Shown here: piece by piece, positions 53,272-62,199 of the stretch
Layout of the letters: every line of letters starts with the position of its first letter
Position numbering within the stretch: position 1 is the stretch's first letter
The notes under the pieces: model-generated
Told to the model about the DNA's origin: nothing
Database searches by the model: none
What the model saw: only the letters and a program-made list of their open reading frames with translations
Assembly (NCBI RefSeq): GCF_027912455.1
Contig: NZ_CP115446.1
Span: 62,001 to 126,000 of the forward strand
DNA: 64,000 bases
Direction: 5' to 3'
DNA from: Aurantiacibacter sp. MUD61
GTDB lineage: Bacteria > Pseudomonadota > Alphaproteobacteria > Sphingomonadales > Sphingomonadaceae
Translations under genes and position numbers: made by a program

Positions 53272-53745
53272 ATGCAAGAACTTACCATGGAACAATCGCG
53301 CCCCGATCAGGATCATATCCAGCAGGCCACGATTGAATCGCTCGGCAAGGCTGTGGGGGAAGACCAGGCGAGAGAATTCGTTGCCAAGATGGCGAGCGAG
53401 TCCACACCTGCGCCAATCGGCGCGACAGCCAGCCTGAAGCTCGCCATATGGGGGAAAATATCCTGCGAACCGGATGGGAAGCCTTACAAATTCGACCAGA
53501 CGGTTTGGGGCGGGCCAGCCTATTTCTGCACCTCCGCGGGATTTCTCTACACCGCCTACGATAGCTGGGACGCGTTCTTCAGTCTGACCACGTCCTTCCA
53601 CGCGCAAGGCATCGCGTCGGGTGGTGGCTTCCTGCAGATCAACTGGTTCAACAAGGATGCTGTCCCCATCGGCCAGTTCAACGGCGCATCGGGCGGTGCC
53701 GGGGTCGCAGAAGCTGGCGGCAAAGGTGGCTGGAGCCACACCTGA
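53272..53745 (+). CDS. Vap-like (R. equi virulence-associated protein fold) small protein
   Basis: A 157-residue protein with an AAGGAAG Shine-Dalgarno before the ATG at 53272. No signal peptide is visible: residues 1-45 are helical and charged. Residues about 55-155 resemble the beta-barrel core of Rhodococcus VapA. Landmarks in the same order are YKFDQTVWGGP (74-82), LYTAYDSWDAFF (92-103), TTSFHAQG (107-113), LQINWFN (121-127), IGQFNG (133-138) and a Gly-rich end GGKGGWSH (149-156); VapA has LYT.DLQ.LY, T.SF, NINFFD, LGH.Q.G and GGGSGSWH. This is a family guess from remembered sequence, not a search. Its role here is unknown. Confidence 0.6.
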   Translation: MQELTMEQSRPDQDHIQQATIESLGKAVGEDQAREFVAKMASESTPAPIGATASLKLAIWGKISCEPDGKPYKFDQTVWGGPAYFCTSAGFLYTAYDSWDAFFSLTTSFHAQGIASGGGFLQINWFNKDAVPIGQFNGASGGAGVAEAGGKGGWSHT

Positions 53746-53768
53746 CCCTGAAGGTCTGGTGAAGGTTC

Positions 53769-54368
53769 TCAGGCGTCGCGCCAGCGGCGCCTGAGTGCCA
53801 GCCCATAAATGAGCAGCGCGGTGAGCGCGAAGAAGAACCACTGGCCCGCATAGGCGAGATGATTGTTGGGCATGTCTGACGGGTCGGGCGCGGCGGAAGC
53901 TTCAAGTCCCTGTACCGGCTCGGCAAGGGTGATCCGGTAATCATCGCCAAGCTGCGTCAGAACGCCAGTGATATTGCCACCCGACCAATCGGGTTCATTC
54001 GGTCCCGGAGACCATCCCACCACGGCATATATGGCAGGCGTTATCGCCACATCGGGCTGACCCCAATCCGTCCGTTCGCGGCAGGTGAATTGCTGAGAAT
54101 AACCGGTCCGCCCAGCGCGGTTGCGGCCTGCGATCGCGCTCCAAGACGTGGGTTCAGGGCACGCGAACTCCACCGTGCGATAAAGGTAATTATCGAGATC
54201 CTGATCGCCTATACGCACCGGGCCCCGCTCAGAAGCGGACTCGAATTCAGCAATCAGCGCCTCCTTCTCATCCGCCCTGCCCAGCTGCCAGATGCCGAGC
54301 GCCACCATCACACATGCGGCGGCCACAACGATGATTGTCGGGATGATCGGAACCTTGCGCACGCTCAT
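53769..54368 (-). CDS. SURF1-family cytochrome oxidase assembly protein
   Basis: A 199-residue protein with an N-terminal helix (VPIIPTIIVVAAACVMVALGIWQL) and a C-terminal helix (WFFFALTALLIYGLALRRR), as in SURF1. The family's conserved GIWQLGRADEKEALI and PNNHLAYAGQWF are present. SURF1 helps heme a insertion into Cox1. It overlaps the DUF983 gene by 4 nt (stop/start ATGA). The length is shorter than many (about 230). Confidence 0.92.
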   Translation of the reverse strand: MSVRKVPIIPTIIVVAAACVMVALGIWQLGRADEKEALIAEFESASERGPVRIGDQDLDNYLYRTVEFACPEPTSWSAIAGRNRAGRTGYSQQFTCRERTDWGQPDVAITPAIYAVVGWSPGPNEPDWSGGNITGVLTQLGDDYRITLAEPVQGLEASAAPDPSDMPNNHLAYAGQWFFFALTALLIYGLALRRRWRDA

Positions 54369-54760
54369 TGCCCATCCTCCGCCTCATGCCGATGCTCTTC
54401 GGCGCGGCGTCTGTATTCGGTCGTAAGCAGCCACGCCTTGGTCATCCGCAGGCCGAGCACAACGCCGCCCACGATCAGCGGCAGCCACAGCAACACATGC
54501 ACCCACCACGGCGGCTCCACGCTCAATTGCAGCCACAGCGCCAATGCGACGACAATCGCGCCCACACCCATCGTCAGGAATGCGGCTGGCCCATCGCCCA
54601 CATTGAACTTGGTGAAATCGAGCCCGCAGGCGTCACAGCGATCGGCGAAGGCTATGGGGCCTGCAAACAGCGTCTTCGCGCCGCAGCGCGGGCAGGATGC
54701 GAAAAGGGCGGCCACGCCAGATGCGGGCCGCCCCTTCGTTTCGTGAGGAAAATCCGTCAC
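54365..54760 (-). CDS. DUF983 zinc-ribbon membrane protein
   Basis: A 131-residue protein. Two CxxC pairs (SCPRCGAKTLF and DRCDACGLDF) form a zinc ribbon, followed by two membrane helices. This is the DUF983 family, commonly located between cox3 and SURF1. I prefer the GTG at 54760, with AAGGA five bases upstream, over the ATG at 54790 that overlaps cox3. A role in oxidase biogenesis is likely by position only. Confidence 0.88.
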   Translation of the reverse strand: MTDFPHETKGRPASGVAALFASCPRCGAKTLFAGPIAFADRCDACGLDFTKFNVGDGPAAFLTMGVGAIVVALALWLQLSVEPPWWVHVLLWLPLIVGGVVLGLRMTKAWLLTTEYRRRAEEHRHEAEDGQ

Positions 54761-54768
54761 GATAATCC

Positions 54769-55632
54769 TTAGTAGATCGGCGCGCCCCATCCGCCCCAGA
54801 CGTAGACAGCGATGAAGAGGAACAGCCAGACGACGTCAACGAAGTGCCAGTACCAGGCAGCCGCTTCGAAGCCGAAGTGCTGCTGCGGCGTGAAGTGGCC
54901 CTTGTAGGTACGGAACAGGCAGACCGCCAGGAAGATGGTGCCGACGAGAACGTGGAAGCCGTGGAAGCCGGTCGCCATGTAGAATGCGCTGGAATAGGTG
55001 TTGCCACCGAAGCCGAACGGCGCGTGGCCATATTCGTAGACCTGCACGGCGGTAAACAGTACGCCCAGTGCGATGGTAAGCCACAGGCCCTTCTTCAGGC
55101 CTTCACGATCGCCATTGATCAGCGAGTGGTGCGCCCAGGTTACCGTGGTGCCCGAGCACAGCAGGATCAGCGTGTTGAGCAGCGGCAGGCTGAACGGATC
55201 GAGGACTTCCACACCTTCAGGCGGGAATTGTGCGAGCAGCGCAGCCCCTTCCTGACCGATAAGGTTCTGCCAGACATTGTCCGCCGCCTCTCGAATAGGC
55301 GCAGGGAACAGGGCAAAATCGAAGAAAGCCCAGAACCAGCCGACGAAGAACATCACTTCCGATGCGATGAACAGGATCATGCCGTAACGCATGTGCAGCT
55401 GCACAACCGGCGTGTGATCGCCGCGCTCTGCTTCGTTCACGATCTTGGTGAACCAAGCGAAGAAAGTCGCGATCAGCAGCGCAATGCCGACGCCGAGAAC
55501 AGCCGGTCCGCCGGCCAATTCGTGCATGAACAGCACCATGCCGCTGGTGAAGACGAGCCCGCCGAGCGCGCCAATCAGCGGCCAGATATCGGGATCGAGA
55601 ATGTGATAGTCGTGGTTCTTCGCGCCAGCCAT
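54769..55632 (-). CDS. ctaE: Cytochrome c oxidase subunit III
   Basis: A 287-residue membrane subunit of the aa3 oxidase. HDYHILDPDIWPLIGALG near the N-terminus, the conserved Glu in ASEVMFFVGWFWAFF, and TVTWAHHSL, TGFHGFHVLVGTIF and FGFEAAAWYWHFVDVVWLFLF are all typical (seven helices). It is separated from ctaG by 64 nt and followed by DUF983. Confidence 0.97.
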   Translation of the reverse strand: MAGAKNHDYHILDPDIWPLIGALGGLVFTSGMVLFMHELAGGPAVLGVGIALLIATFFAWFTKIVNEAERGDHTPVVQLHMRYGMILFIASEVMFFVGWFWAFFDFALFPAPIREAADNVWQNLIGQEGAALLAQFPPEGVEVLDPFSLPLLNTLILLCSGTTVTWAHHSLINGDREGLKKGLWLTIALGVLFTAVQVYEYGHAPFGFGGNTYSSAFYMATGFHGFHVLVGTIFLAVCLFRTYKGHFTPQQHFGFEAAAWYWHFVDVVWLFLFIAVYVWGGWGAPIY

Positions 55633-55696
55633 GTGTCTGTCCTGATCTTGCGTTTCAACAGCCCCTTAAACTCCGCTTCGCAGCGGGTCCAGAGGC

Positions 55697-56293
55697 TTAA
55701 CTGGGTTCTTCGTTATTTGCTGCAGCCTCGTCCGCATCCTCGGCGAGACCACGGTGGAAAGTGTAGCTGAGCGTGATCTGCTCAACGCCTTGCATATTGG
55801 GGTCATCCAGCGCTGCCGGATCGACATAGTAAAGCACCGGCATGCGGATTTCCTCGCCCGGCCGCAGCGTCTGCTCGACAAAGCAGAAACACTGAACCTT
55901 GGCGAAATAGCGGCCTGCGGATTTGGGCTCTACATTGAACGTGGCCGTGCCGGTGATCGTTTCGTTCGTATCGTTGCGCGCGATGTAGAAAGCCATGTCG
56001 CGCTCACCCACGGCAACGGTGTCGGTCACCTGCACCGGCTCGAACGTCCAGGGCATGTCACGCGCCGTGTTGGCATCGAAACGGATGGAGTAGGTCGCTC
56101 CGGTCGCGCGGGAGGCTGCGGCATCCGCCTCTGCCTCACTTGCAACCTGAGTCGTGCCGCCGAAGCCGGTAACGCGGCAGAAAAGGTCGTAAAGCGGCAC
56201 AGCGGCATAGCCGAGCCCGAGCATGGCCAGCGCCGCGCCAAAGGCAAACAGCATGGTGCGACGGTTGCGATCTTCGAGAGTAGCCGTCGTCAT
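55697..56293 (-). CDS. ctaG: Cytochrome c oxidase assembly protein CtaG/Cox11
   Basis: A 198-residue CuB chaperone. One N-terminal helix (LFAFGAALAMLGLGYAAVPLYDLFC, ending in the conserved Cys of YDLFCRVTGFGG) anchors a periplasmic beta domain with the Cu-binding CFCF motif in VQCFCFVEQTL and PVLYYVDP. Its start overlaps the stop of the small 42-residue gene by 4 nt. Confidence 0.96.
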   Translation of the reverse strand: MTTATLEDRNRRTMLFAFGAALAMLGLGYAAVPLYDLFCRVTGFGGTTQVASEAEADAAASRATGATYSIRFDANTARDMPWTFEPVQVTDTVAVGERDMAFYIARNDTNETITGTATFNVEPKSAGRYFAKVQCFCFVEQTLRPGEEIRMPVLYYVDPAALDDPNMQGVEQITLSYTFHRGLAEDADEAAANNEEPS

Positions 56294-56418
56294 TGCTCGC
56301 CAATCCTCACGATGGTGATGGCGTAGAACAGCACGACCATGCCGAGCAGCACCATGCCGATCACGGCATTGCGCGCTTTGCGGCGGCGCTTGAATTCCTG
56401 CTCTTCTTCAGGGGTCAT
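56290..56418 (-). CDS. 42-residue membrane protein in the cox cluster (CoxF-like)
   Basis: The frame from the ATG at 56418 gives a charged N-terminus ([16 protein letters not shown]) followed by a single helix ([20 protein letters not shown]). It overlaps ctaB at one end and ctaG at the other by 4 nt each, so it is translated in the oxidase operon. Small proteins in this position between ctaB and ctaG are known in alphaproteobacteria. A subunit or assembly helper role is an inference. Confidence 0.8.
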   Translation of the reverse strand: MTPEEEQEFKRRRKARNAVIGMVLLGMVVLFYAITIVRIGEQ

Positions 56419-57407
56419 GCGATTACTCCTGCCTGTGCCAGCACGCGGTCGAGCACCAGCGCACCGAACAGGACGAACAGATAAAGGATCGAATAGGCGA
56501 ACAGCTTCTTTTCCGGCTTCATCCCGTCGCCCTCGACACTGCGGCGCAAGCCTACGGGAATGGTCAGGGCAAGGAAGATGGCCGAAAGGATCAGCGCCGA
56601 AATGCCGTAGATCGGGCCAGTGCCGCCGATGAGCCATGGCGTAATGCTGAGCGGCAGCAGGAGCACGGAATAAACAAGGCTCTGTCGGCGGGTCGAAACT
56701 TCGCCTGCGGCATTGGGCATCATGGGAATATTGGCTGCGGCATAATCGGGCTTGACCCACAGGGCGAGCGCCCAGAAATGCGGCGGGGTCCACATAAAGA
56801 TGATCGCGAACAGCAGCACCGGCATCCATGTCACTTCGCCTGTCACGGCAATCCAGCCGATCAGCGGCGGGAACGCTCCTGCGGCGCCGCCGATGACGAT
56901 ATTCTGCGGAGTGCGCGGCTTCAGCCACATCGTGTAGATCACGACATAGAAGAATACCGAGAAGGCGAGGAAAGCAGCGGCGAGCCAGTGGACCGCGAGG
57001 CCCATGACCATCACGCTCATGCCAGAAAGCAGCAGGCCGAAATCGCGCGCATCGATCGGGCGGATCGTGCCGCGCGGAAGCGGGCGGCCCTGCGTCCGCT
57101 TCATCTTGGCATCGATATCGGCTTCCCACCACATGTTGAGCGCGCCTGCGCCGCCTGCGGCCAGCGCGATGCACAGGATGGCGGTAAAGCCGATAACGGG
57201 GTGGATGCTACCCGGCGCGGCGAGCAAGCCGCACAGCGCCGTGAACACCACCAGACGCATGACCTTTGGCTTGGTCAGCGCGAAGAAATCGCGCCAATCC
57301 GCCGGCATGCTCGTGCCGCTTGCAGGAAGCGCGACCACATCCACCGGGCTGGCAGCCACGGCGATTGCGTCGATCTCTTCTGCATTGGGGGCGGTAATGG
57401 CGGTCAT
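56415..57407 (-). CDS. ctaB: Protoheme IX farnesyltransferase (heme O synthase)
   Basis: A 330-residue polytopic prenyltransferase that farnesylates heme b to heme o. The Asp-rich motif is [20 protein letters not shown], and [24 protein letters not shown] and [18 protein letters not shown] are diagnostic (shown in pieces). About nine helices. It follows ctaD across a gap holding a hairpin. Confidence 0.96.
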   Translation of the reverse strand: MTAITAPNAEEIDAIAVAASPVDVVALPASGTSMPADWRDFFALTKPKVMRLVVFTALCGLLAAPGSIHPVIGFTAILCIALAAGGAGALNMWWEADIDAKMKRTQGRPLPRGTIRPIDARDFGLLLSGMSVMVMGLAVHWLAAAFLAFSVFFYVVIYTMWLKPRTPQNIVIGGAAGAFPPLIGWIAVTGEVTWMPVLLFAIIFMWTPPHFWALALWVKPDYAAANIPMMPNAAGEVSTRRQSLVYSVLLLPLSITPWLIGGTGPIYGISALILSAIFLALTIPVGLRRSVEGDGMKPEKKLFAYSILYLFVLFGALVLDRVLAQAGVIA

Positions 57408-57428
57408 TGTCCTGTTGTCTTGCAGGAA

Positions 57429-57454
57429 GGGGCGCTCCGTTTCCGAAGCGCCCC
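57429..57454 (-). terminator. Hairpin between ctaD and ctaB
   Basis: GGGGCGCT (57429-57436) pairs with AGCGCCCC (57447-57454), 8 bp with a 10-nt loop, in the 81-nt gap between ctaD and ctaB. It lacks a T run, so it may stabilise the ctaCD message rather than end transcription. Confidence 0.5.
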
Positions 57455-57488
57455 CTCCCCGTTGTTCAGTGCAGCCGAGAGGCGGGCG

Positions 57489-59207
57489 TTATGCCGTCGC
57501 CGGCTTCGAACTGATGTGATCGTCAGCGCTGTGGTGGTCTTCGATCACCGGCAGCGTTTCGAACTGGTGGAACGGCGGCGGGCTGGAGAGGCTCCATTCG
57601 AGCGTCGTTGCGCCAGCGCCCCAGTAATTGTCTTCCGCACGGCGACCCGCCAGCAGCGCGTAACCGATGTTTACGAAGAACACGACCATCGAACCGGCCA
57701 TGATCAGATAGCCGTAGCTGGCAATCTCGTTCCAGTAGGCGAACGCGGCGGTGAAATCCGGGTAACGACGCGCCATGCCCTGCAGGCCGAGGAAGTGCAT
57801 CGGGAAGAAGATCACGTTCACGCCGATAAAGAACAGCCAGAAATGCACGTGGCTCAGGAATTCGCTGTGCCAGCGGCCGCTCATCTTCGGGAACCAGTAG
57901 TAGAAACCGGCGAAGATCGAGAAGACTGCACCCATCGAAAGCACGTAGTGGAAGTGTGCCACCACGTAATAGGTATCGTGGAGGTTGTCGTCCACGCCGC
58001 CATTGGCGAGCACAACGCCGGTCACGCCGCCCACGGTGAAGAGGAAGATGAAGCCCATCGCCCACACCATCGGTGACTTGAACTCTATCGAGCCGCCCCA
58101 CATGGTCGCAATCCAGCTGAAGATCTTGATGCCGGTCGGCACCGCGATCACCATGGTTGCGGCAGTGAAGTACATCTTCGTGTTCACATCGAGGCCGACG
58201 GTATACATGTGGTGCGCCCACACGATGAAGCCGACGACGCCGATGGCGACCATGGCGTAGGCCATGCCGAGATAGCCGAACACCGGCTTGCGGCTGAAGG
58301 TCGCCACGATCTGCGAGATCATACCGAAGCCCGGCAGGATCATGATGTAGACTTCGGGGTGACCGAAGAACCAGAACAGGTGCTGGTACAGAACCGGATC
58401 ACCACCGCCGGCAGCGGTGAAGAAGGTGGTTCCAAAGTTACGGTCGGTCAGCAGCATGGTGATAGCAGCCGCAAGCACCGGAAGCGCGAGCAGCAGCAGG
58501 AATGCCGTGACCAGCACCGACCATACGAACAGCGGCATCTTGTGCAGGGTCATACCCGGCGCGCGCATGTTGAAAATGGTGGTGATGAAGTTGGTCGCAC
58601 CAAGGATCGAGCCCGCGCCAGCCAAGTGGAGCGAGAAGATCGCAAAGTCGACAGCCGGGCCGACGGAGCCCGTGGTCGAAAGCGGTGCATAGACTGTCCA
58701 GCCGGTACCTGCGCCAAGGCCCACGCCGCCCGGAACGAAGAGCGAGAACAGCAGCGAGAAGAAACCGGCAACGGTCAGCCAGAAAGAAACGTTGTTCATG
58801 CGCGGGAAGGCCATATCCGGCGCACCGATCATCAGCGGGACGAACCAGTTGCCGAAGCCGCCGATCATTGCCGGCATGACCATGAAGAACACCATGATCA
58901 GGCCGTGTGCCGTGATCAGCACATTCCACATGTGGCCCTGCTGGTCGAAGCTTGAGCCGTCGCCACCCAGCATATTCACGATCCAGCCCATGTGCTGGAG
59001 ACCCGGCTCTGCCAGTTCCCAACGCATCGCGCCGGAAATGACGCCGCCAATGATACCCGCGATGATCGCGAAGATCAGGTAGAGCGTACCGATGTCCTTA
59101 TGGTTGGTCGACATGAACCAACGCGCGAAGAAACCAGGCTTATGATCGGCGTGATCATGCGCATGGTCTTCGTGGTGGGCTTGGAAACCGTCTGCGGTGG
59201 TGGCCAT
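57489..59207 (-). CDS. ctaD: Cytochrome c oxidase subunit I
   Basis: A 572-residue catalytic subunit, twelve helices. The CuB/heme a3 ligands are in [18 protein letters not shown] (the His-Pro-Glu-Val-Tyr cross-link), the HHMYTVG loop, and [14 protein letters not shown]; the D-channel and K-channel signatures of A1 oxidases are present. It is read from ctaC with a 41-nt gap. Length and motifs place it in the aa3 A-type family. Confidence 0.98.
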   Translation of the reverse strand: MATTADGFQAHHEDHAHDHADHKPGFFARWFMSTNHKDIGTLYLIFAIIAGIIGGVISGAMRWELAEPGLQHMGWIVNMLGGDGSSFDQQGHMWNVLITAHGLIMVFFMVMPAMIGGFGNWFVPLMIGAPDMAFPRMNNVSFWLTVAGFFSLLFSLFVPGGVGLGAGTGWTVYAPLSTTGSVGPAVDFAIFSLHLAGAGSILGATNFITTIFNMRAPGMTLHKMPLFVWSVLVTAFLLLLALPVLAAAITMLLTDRNFGTTFFTAAGGGDPVLYQHLFWFFGHPEVYIMILPGFGMISQIVATFSRKPVFGYLGMAYAMVAIGVVGFIVWAHHMYTVGLDVNTKMYFTAATMVIAVPTGIKIFSWIATMWGGSIEFKSPMVWAMGFIFLFTVGGVTGVVLANGGVDDNLHDTYYVVAHFHYVLSMGAVFSIFAGFYYWFPKMSGRWHSEFLSHVHFWLFFIGVNVIFFPMHFLGLQGMARRYPDFTAAFAYWNEIASYGYLIMAGSMVVFFVNIGYALLAGRRAEDNYWGAGATTLEWSLSSPPPFHQFETLPVIEDHHSADDHISSKPATA

Positions 59208-59248
59208 TTTCGTGAACCTTACTGTTTACGTCTATTCTTGAAATTCGA

Positions 59249-60340
59249 TCAGGCGGCTTCAGCAGCTTCGGCTGCCTCGACACCTTCAGCATCGCCTGCC
59301 TCGGCAGCGTCTTCAGCCGACTCTTCGATTTCGGCTTCGGTACCGGCAGCCGCGGCTTCGGCCTCAAGCTGAGCACGGGTCATACCGCCGGGCTGCGACT
59401 GCACCCACGCGTTGAAATCTTCCATGCTGCGCGCTTCGATGGTGATCGGCATGTACCCGTGACGGGCACCGCACAATTCCATGCACTGGCCGTAGTAAAT
59501 GCCTTCCCGCTCGATCGTCAGCACCTTTTCATTGATGCGACCGGGCACGGCATCAAGCTTGAACCACAGCGAAGGCATGCCGAACGAGTGGATCACGTCT
59601 GCGCCGAACGTCTGCAGGCGGATCGGAACGCCAACCGGCACAACCATGCGATTGTCGACTGCGAGCTGATGCGGCTCACCGGCGGTCAGCGCTTCTTCTT
59701 CGCTCAGCATGTTCGAAATGACTTCGAAACCGCCATTGTCGACGTATTCATAGCCCCAGTACCACTGGTAACCATTGGCCTTGATCGTGATCGCATCGGC
59801 AGGCGGTGCCTGATATTGCTTGGCGATCAGCGAGATCGACGGAACAGCGATCACGACGAGGATGATTACCGGAACAACCGTCCAGATGACTTCGATCAGC
59901 GTGTTGTGGCTGGTCTTGGAAGGATTGGGGTTTTTCGCACGGCGATACCGCATGATGACCCACATCAGCAGGAAGAGAACAAAAATGCTGATAGCGGTTA
60001 TAACCGGCATCAGGATCCAGTTATGCATCCAAAGCGCGTAGTCTCCGTTGGCAGTATACTGGTCCTGGAAGGTCATCGAAGCGATGGCATCGTCTTCAAA
60101 AGCGGTCGGCTGGCCGAGAATCATGTCGGGCCCGAAATGCTCGAAAGCGGGCGCGTCGGCTTCCAGCACCACGTCGCCGTCAGCCACGCTCTGGCCTTCT
60201 GCCACAGCCTCTTCAACCGAAGTTGCAGGCTCGGAAATTTCCTGCGCAAAGCTGCTCTGCGGCAGAATTGCTAGGGAAACGGCAGCGACCAGCAGGGCCA
60301 GGGACTGCAGTTTGTTGCGGGCGATGTCGCCAAAATTCAT
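59249..60340 (-). CDS. ctaC: Cytochrome c oxidase subunit II with acidic tail
   Basis: A 363-residue subunit. The signal peptide ends SSFAQE; two helices (WILMPVITAISIFVLFLLMW and VIWTVVPVIILVVIA) precede the cupredoxin domain. CuA ligands are in DVIHSFGMPS and YGQCMELCGARHGYM. Residues 320-363 form an Ala/Glu-rich tail unusual in shorter homologs. It starts at 60340 and is divergent from pyrE. Confidence 0.96.
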   Translation of the reverse strand: MNFGDIARNKLQSLALLVAAVSLAILPQSSFAQEISEPATSVEEAVAEGQSVADGDVVLEADAPAFEHFGPDMILGQPTAFEDDAIASMTFQDQYTANGDYALWMHNWILMPVITAISIFVLFLLMWVIMRYRRAKNPNPSKTSHNTLIEVIWTVVPVIILVVIAVPSISLIAKQYQAPPADAITIKANGYQWYWGYEYVDNGGFEVISNMLSEEEALTAGEPHQLAVDNRMVVPVGVPIRLQTFGADVIHSFGMPSLWFKLDAVPGRINEKVLTIEREGIYYGQCMELCGARHGYMPITIEARSMEDFNAWVQSQPGGMTRAQLEAEAAAAGTEAEIEESAEDAAEAGDAEGVEAAEAAEAA

Positions 60341-60529
60341 AGCGTCCGTGCTTTCCAATTTTCTACTCGGGCCAACAGCCGTCTCGACCAAGCTTGGGCT
60401 GTTTGTGCGCGCCTATACGCGCGCTTGCCCCATGCCTCAAGCGCATCTAGGGACTTTTTTCGACAGGGTCTATGTGGCCCTTTGTCCCAAGTCCGGCAAC
60501 ACGATCAAAAGTATAAGAGGCCTGCCCAT

Positions 60530-61111
60530 ATGACACAGGATGAAGTCCTTGCCGAATTCCGTGCCAGCGGCGCCTTGCTCGAAGGGCATTTCAAGCTCTC
60601 CTCAGGCAGACACAGCGGGCATTACCTGCAATGCGCCCGCGTGCTGATGAACCCGCACCGCGCGGCAAGGCTCGCAGAGGCGCTGGCAGAGAAAATCCCC
60701 GGAGACATCCTCGACTCGCTCGATGCGGTCGTTGCACCCGCAATGGGCGGCATCATCATAGGCCACGAAATGGGGCGCGCGCTCAACCTCGACGCGATGT
60801 TTCTCGAACGGCCCGAAGGCACTTTCCACCTGCGCCGCGGATTCGCTCTGGAGCCGGGCGCCAAAGTGTTGATGGTGGAGGACGTTGTCACCACCGGTCT
60901 TTCCAGCCGCGAGGCGATTGCAGCAGTGGGCCACGAAGGCGGCGAAGTGCTGGCGGAAGTCGCGCTGGTGGATCGCAGCAACGGCTCGGTTGACCTGGGC
61001 GTGCCTTTCTTTCCGCTCATCGACATCGACTTCCCGACTTACGCCGAAGATGAGGTGCCGGCGGAGCTTGCAGCGATTGAAATCACCAAGCCGGGGAGCC
61101 GCGCTTCTTGA
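60530..61111 (+). CDS. pyrE: Orotate phosphoribosyltransferase
   Basis: A 193-residue pyrimidine enzyme. The PRPP-binding motif VLMVEDVVTTGLSSREAI is complete; ASGALLEGHFKLSSGRHSG and APAMGGIIIGHEMGRAL are typical. The start at 60530 suits known homologs. Its stop overlaps the TTG start of the next gene by 4 nt (TTGA), giving a coupled pyrE-hydrolase-pdxJ string. The window also has pyrC at 40153, not adjacent. Confidence 0.96.
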   Translation: MTQDEVLAEFRASGALLEGHFKLSSGRHSGHYLQCARVLMNPHRAARLAEALAEKIPGDILDSLDAVVAPAMGGIIIGHEMGRALNLDAMFLERPEGTFHLRRGFALEPGAKVLMVEDVVTTGLSSREAIAAVGHEGGEVLAEVALVDRSNGSVDLGVPFFPLIDIDFPTYAEDEVPAELAAIEITKPGSRAS

Positions 61112-62199
61112 GGTATGTCCTCGCAATTATTGTGGGCCTGTCTGCGATTCTCGCCACGCCTGCGGTCGCGCTGGCCTGCACATTCTGGGCTGTCGAACCG
61201 CCGAGCGAAGAGGAGCGACGGGCCGCAGTGCCACCCTTCGCCATTATGACCGGTGATGCTTTAGGCGAAGATTTCCCGGGCGATGCCATCCTCTATCGTG
61301 AAGGCATGACCTACTTTTTGCATTGGGCTGGCGAATGCGACGAGGGAGCCGATTGGCCTTGGGCTTCGGTCAGCAAGCAGGTTGTCGCCACACTGGTGAT
61401 GCAGGAAGTGGAGCGAGGCACCCTTGCGCTCGATGCTTTGGCAATTTCGTATCTGCCATTCCCGCCAGCGATGACGGACGACGCGCCAACAATACGCCAG
61501 CTCCTTCAGCACCAGTCAGGCCTGCGCAATCCGGAAGACTCGCCCCTGAATGCAAACGGCATTCCGGAATTCTATGCGACCGGGGAACATGGGCTCGACT
61601 GGTGTCTCGCCGGGCGCGACAATCCGCGCACCGAAGGCTGGGAATATAACAATTGCGATTACATAGTGCTTGGCGCCGTGCTGGAGGCTGTGACCGGGGA
61701 GCGTTTTGCAGGTCTACTCAACCGCCGGTTTCGCGAGGCAGAGCTTAGGCAGATGTCCTTGCCGTCGCGCAGACCGCGCGGTGGCATCAAATACTATGAT
61801 AGCGACTTCCCAATAGATATCTCGCGTTACGGCCCGTCAGCCGGATTGCTTGGCTCAGTAGATGATATGATCGCGTTCGATCGCGCGCTTCTCGACGGGC
61901 GCCTCTTGTCAGATGAAGCGCGCGAAACGATGTGGGAAAGCGATCCGGCGCTTGGCTACATGGCGCTTGGCCAATGGGTCTTCGAACTGGCACTGGCGGG
62001 ATGCGATGCACCTGTACGGATCGTGGAGCGTCGCGGCGATATCGGAGCATATGAAGTGCGCAATTTCATCATTCCTGAACGCGACGCTGCGCTCGCGATG
62101 ATTGTCCACGATGAAGATTTCTCTTTCGGCGAGACATGGCAGGCGGACAGCTTCAGCAACTCCGTGCTTTCAGCGGCCATTTGCGGAGACGCGGCATGA
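61108..62199 (+). CDS. Secreted beta-lactamase-family serine hydrolase
   Basis: A 363-residue protein with an N-terminal signal (MRYVLAIIVGLSAILATPAV, ending ALAC). The nucleophile motif is SVSK (87-90). A second motif with Tyr-x-Asn is in WEYNNCDYIVLG, and HQSGL marks the usual loop. Start is a TTG overlapping the pyrE stop. Four to six Cys (for example Cys24, Cys77) suggest periplasmic disulfides. It sits between two cytosolic biosynthesis genes with 4-nt overlaps on both sides. Substrate unknown. Confidence 0.82.
   Translation: MRYVLAIIVGLSAILATPAVALACTFWAVEPPSEEERRAAVPPFAIMTGDALGEDFPGDAILYREGMTYFLHWAGECDEGADWPWASVSKQVVATLVMQEVERGTLALDALAISYLPFPPAMTDDAPTIRQLLQHQSGLRNPEDSPLNANGIPEFYATGEHGLDWCLAGRDNPRTEGWEYNNCDYIVLGAVLEAVTGERFAGLLNRRFREAELRQMSLPSRRPRGGIKYYDSDFPIDISRYGPSAGLLGSVDDMIAFDRALLDGRLLSDEARETMWESDPALGYMALGQWVFELALAGCDAPVRIVERRGDIGAYEVRNFIIPERDAALAMIVHDEDFSFGETWQADSFSNSVLSAAICGDAA

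Noticed and set aside
53768..53795. Hairpin CTCAGGCG/CGCCTGAG as terminator of the Vap-like gene
   Set aside because: It overlaps the SURF1 stop and coding end and has no T run; the complementarity may be coincidental to coding sequence.
56778..58076. A 432-codon open frame opposite ctaB and ctaD
   Set aside because: It spans two strongly conserved genes in antisense and is extremely rich in His, Arg and Glu, which no folded family explains.
60341..60529. Promoters or an attenuator in the ctaC/pyrE gap
   Set aside because: Several small inverted repeats and a TATAAG exist, but no spacing fits a convincing -35/-10 pair or a pyrE-type attenuator.
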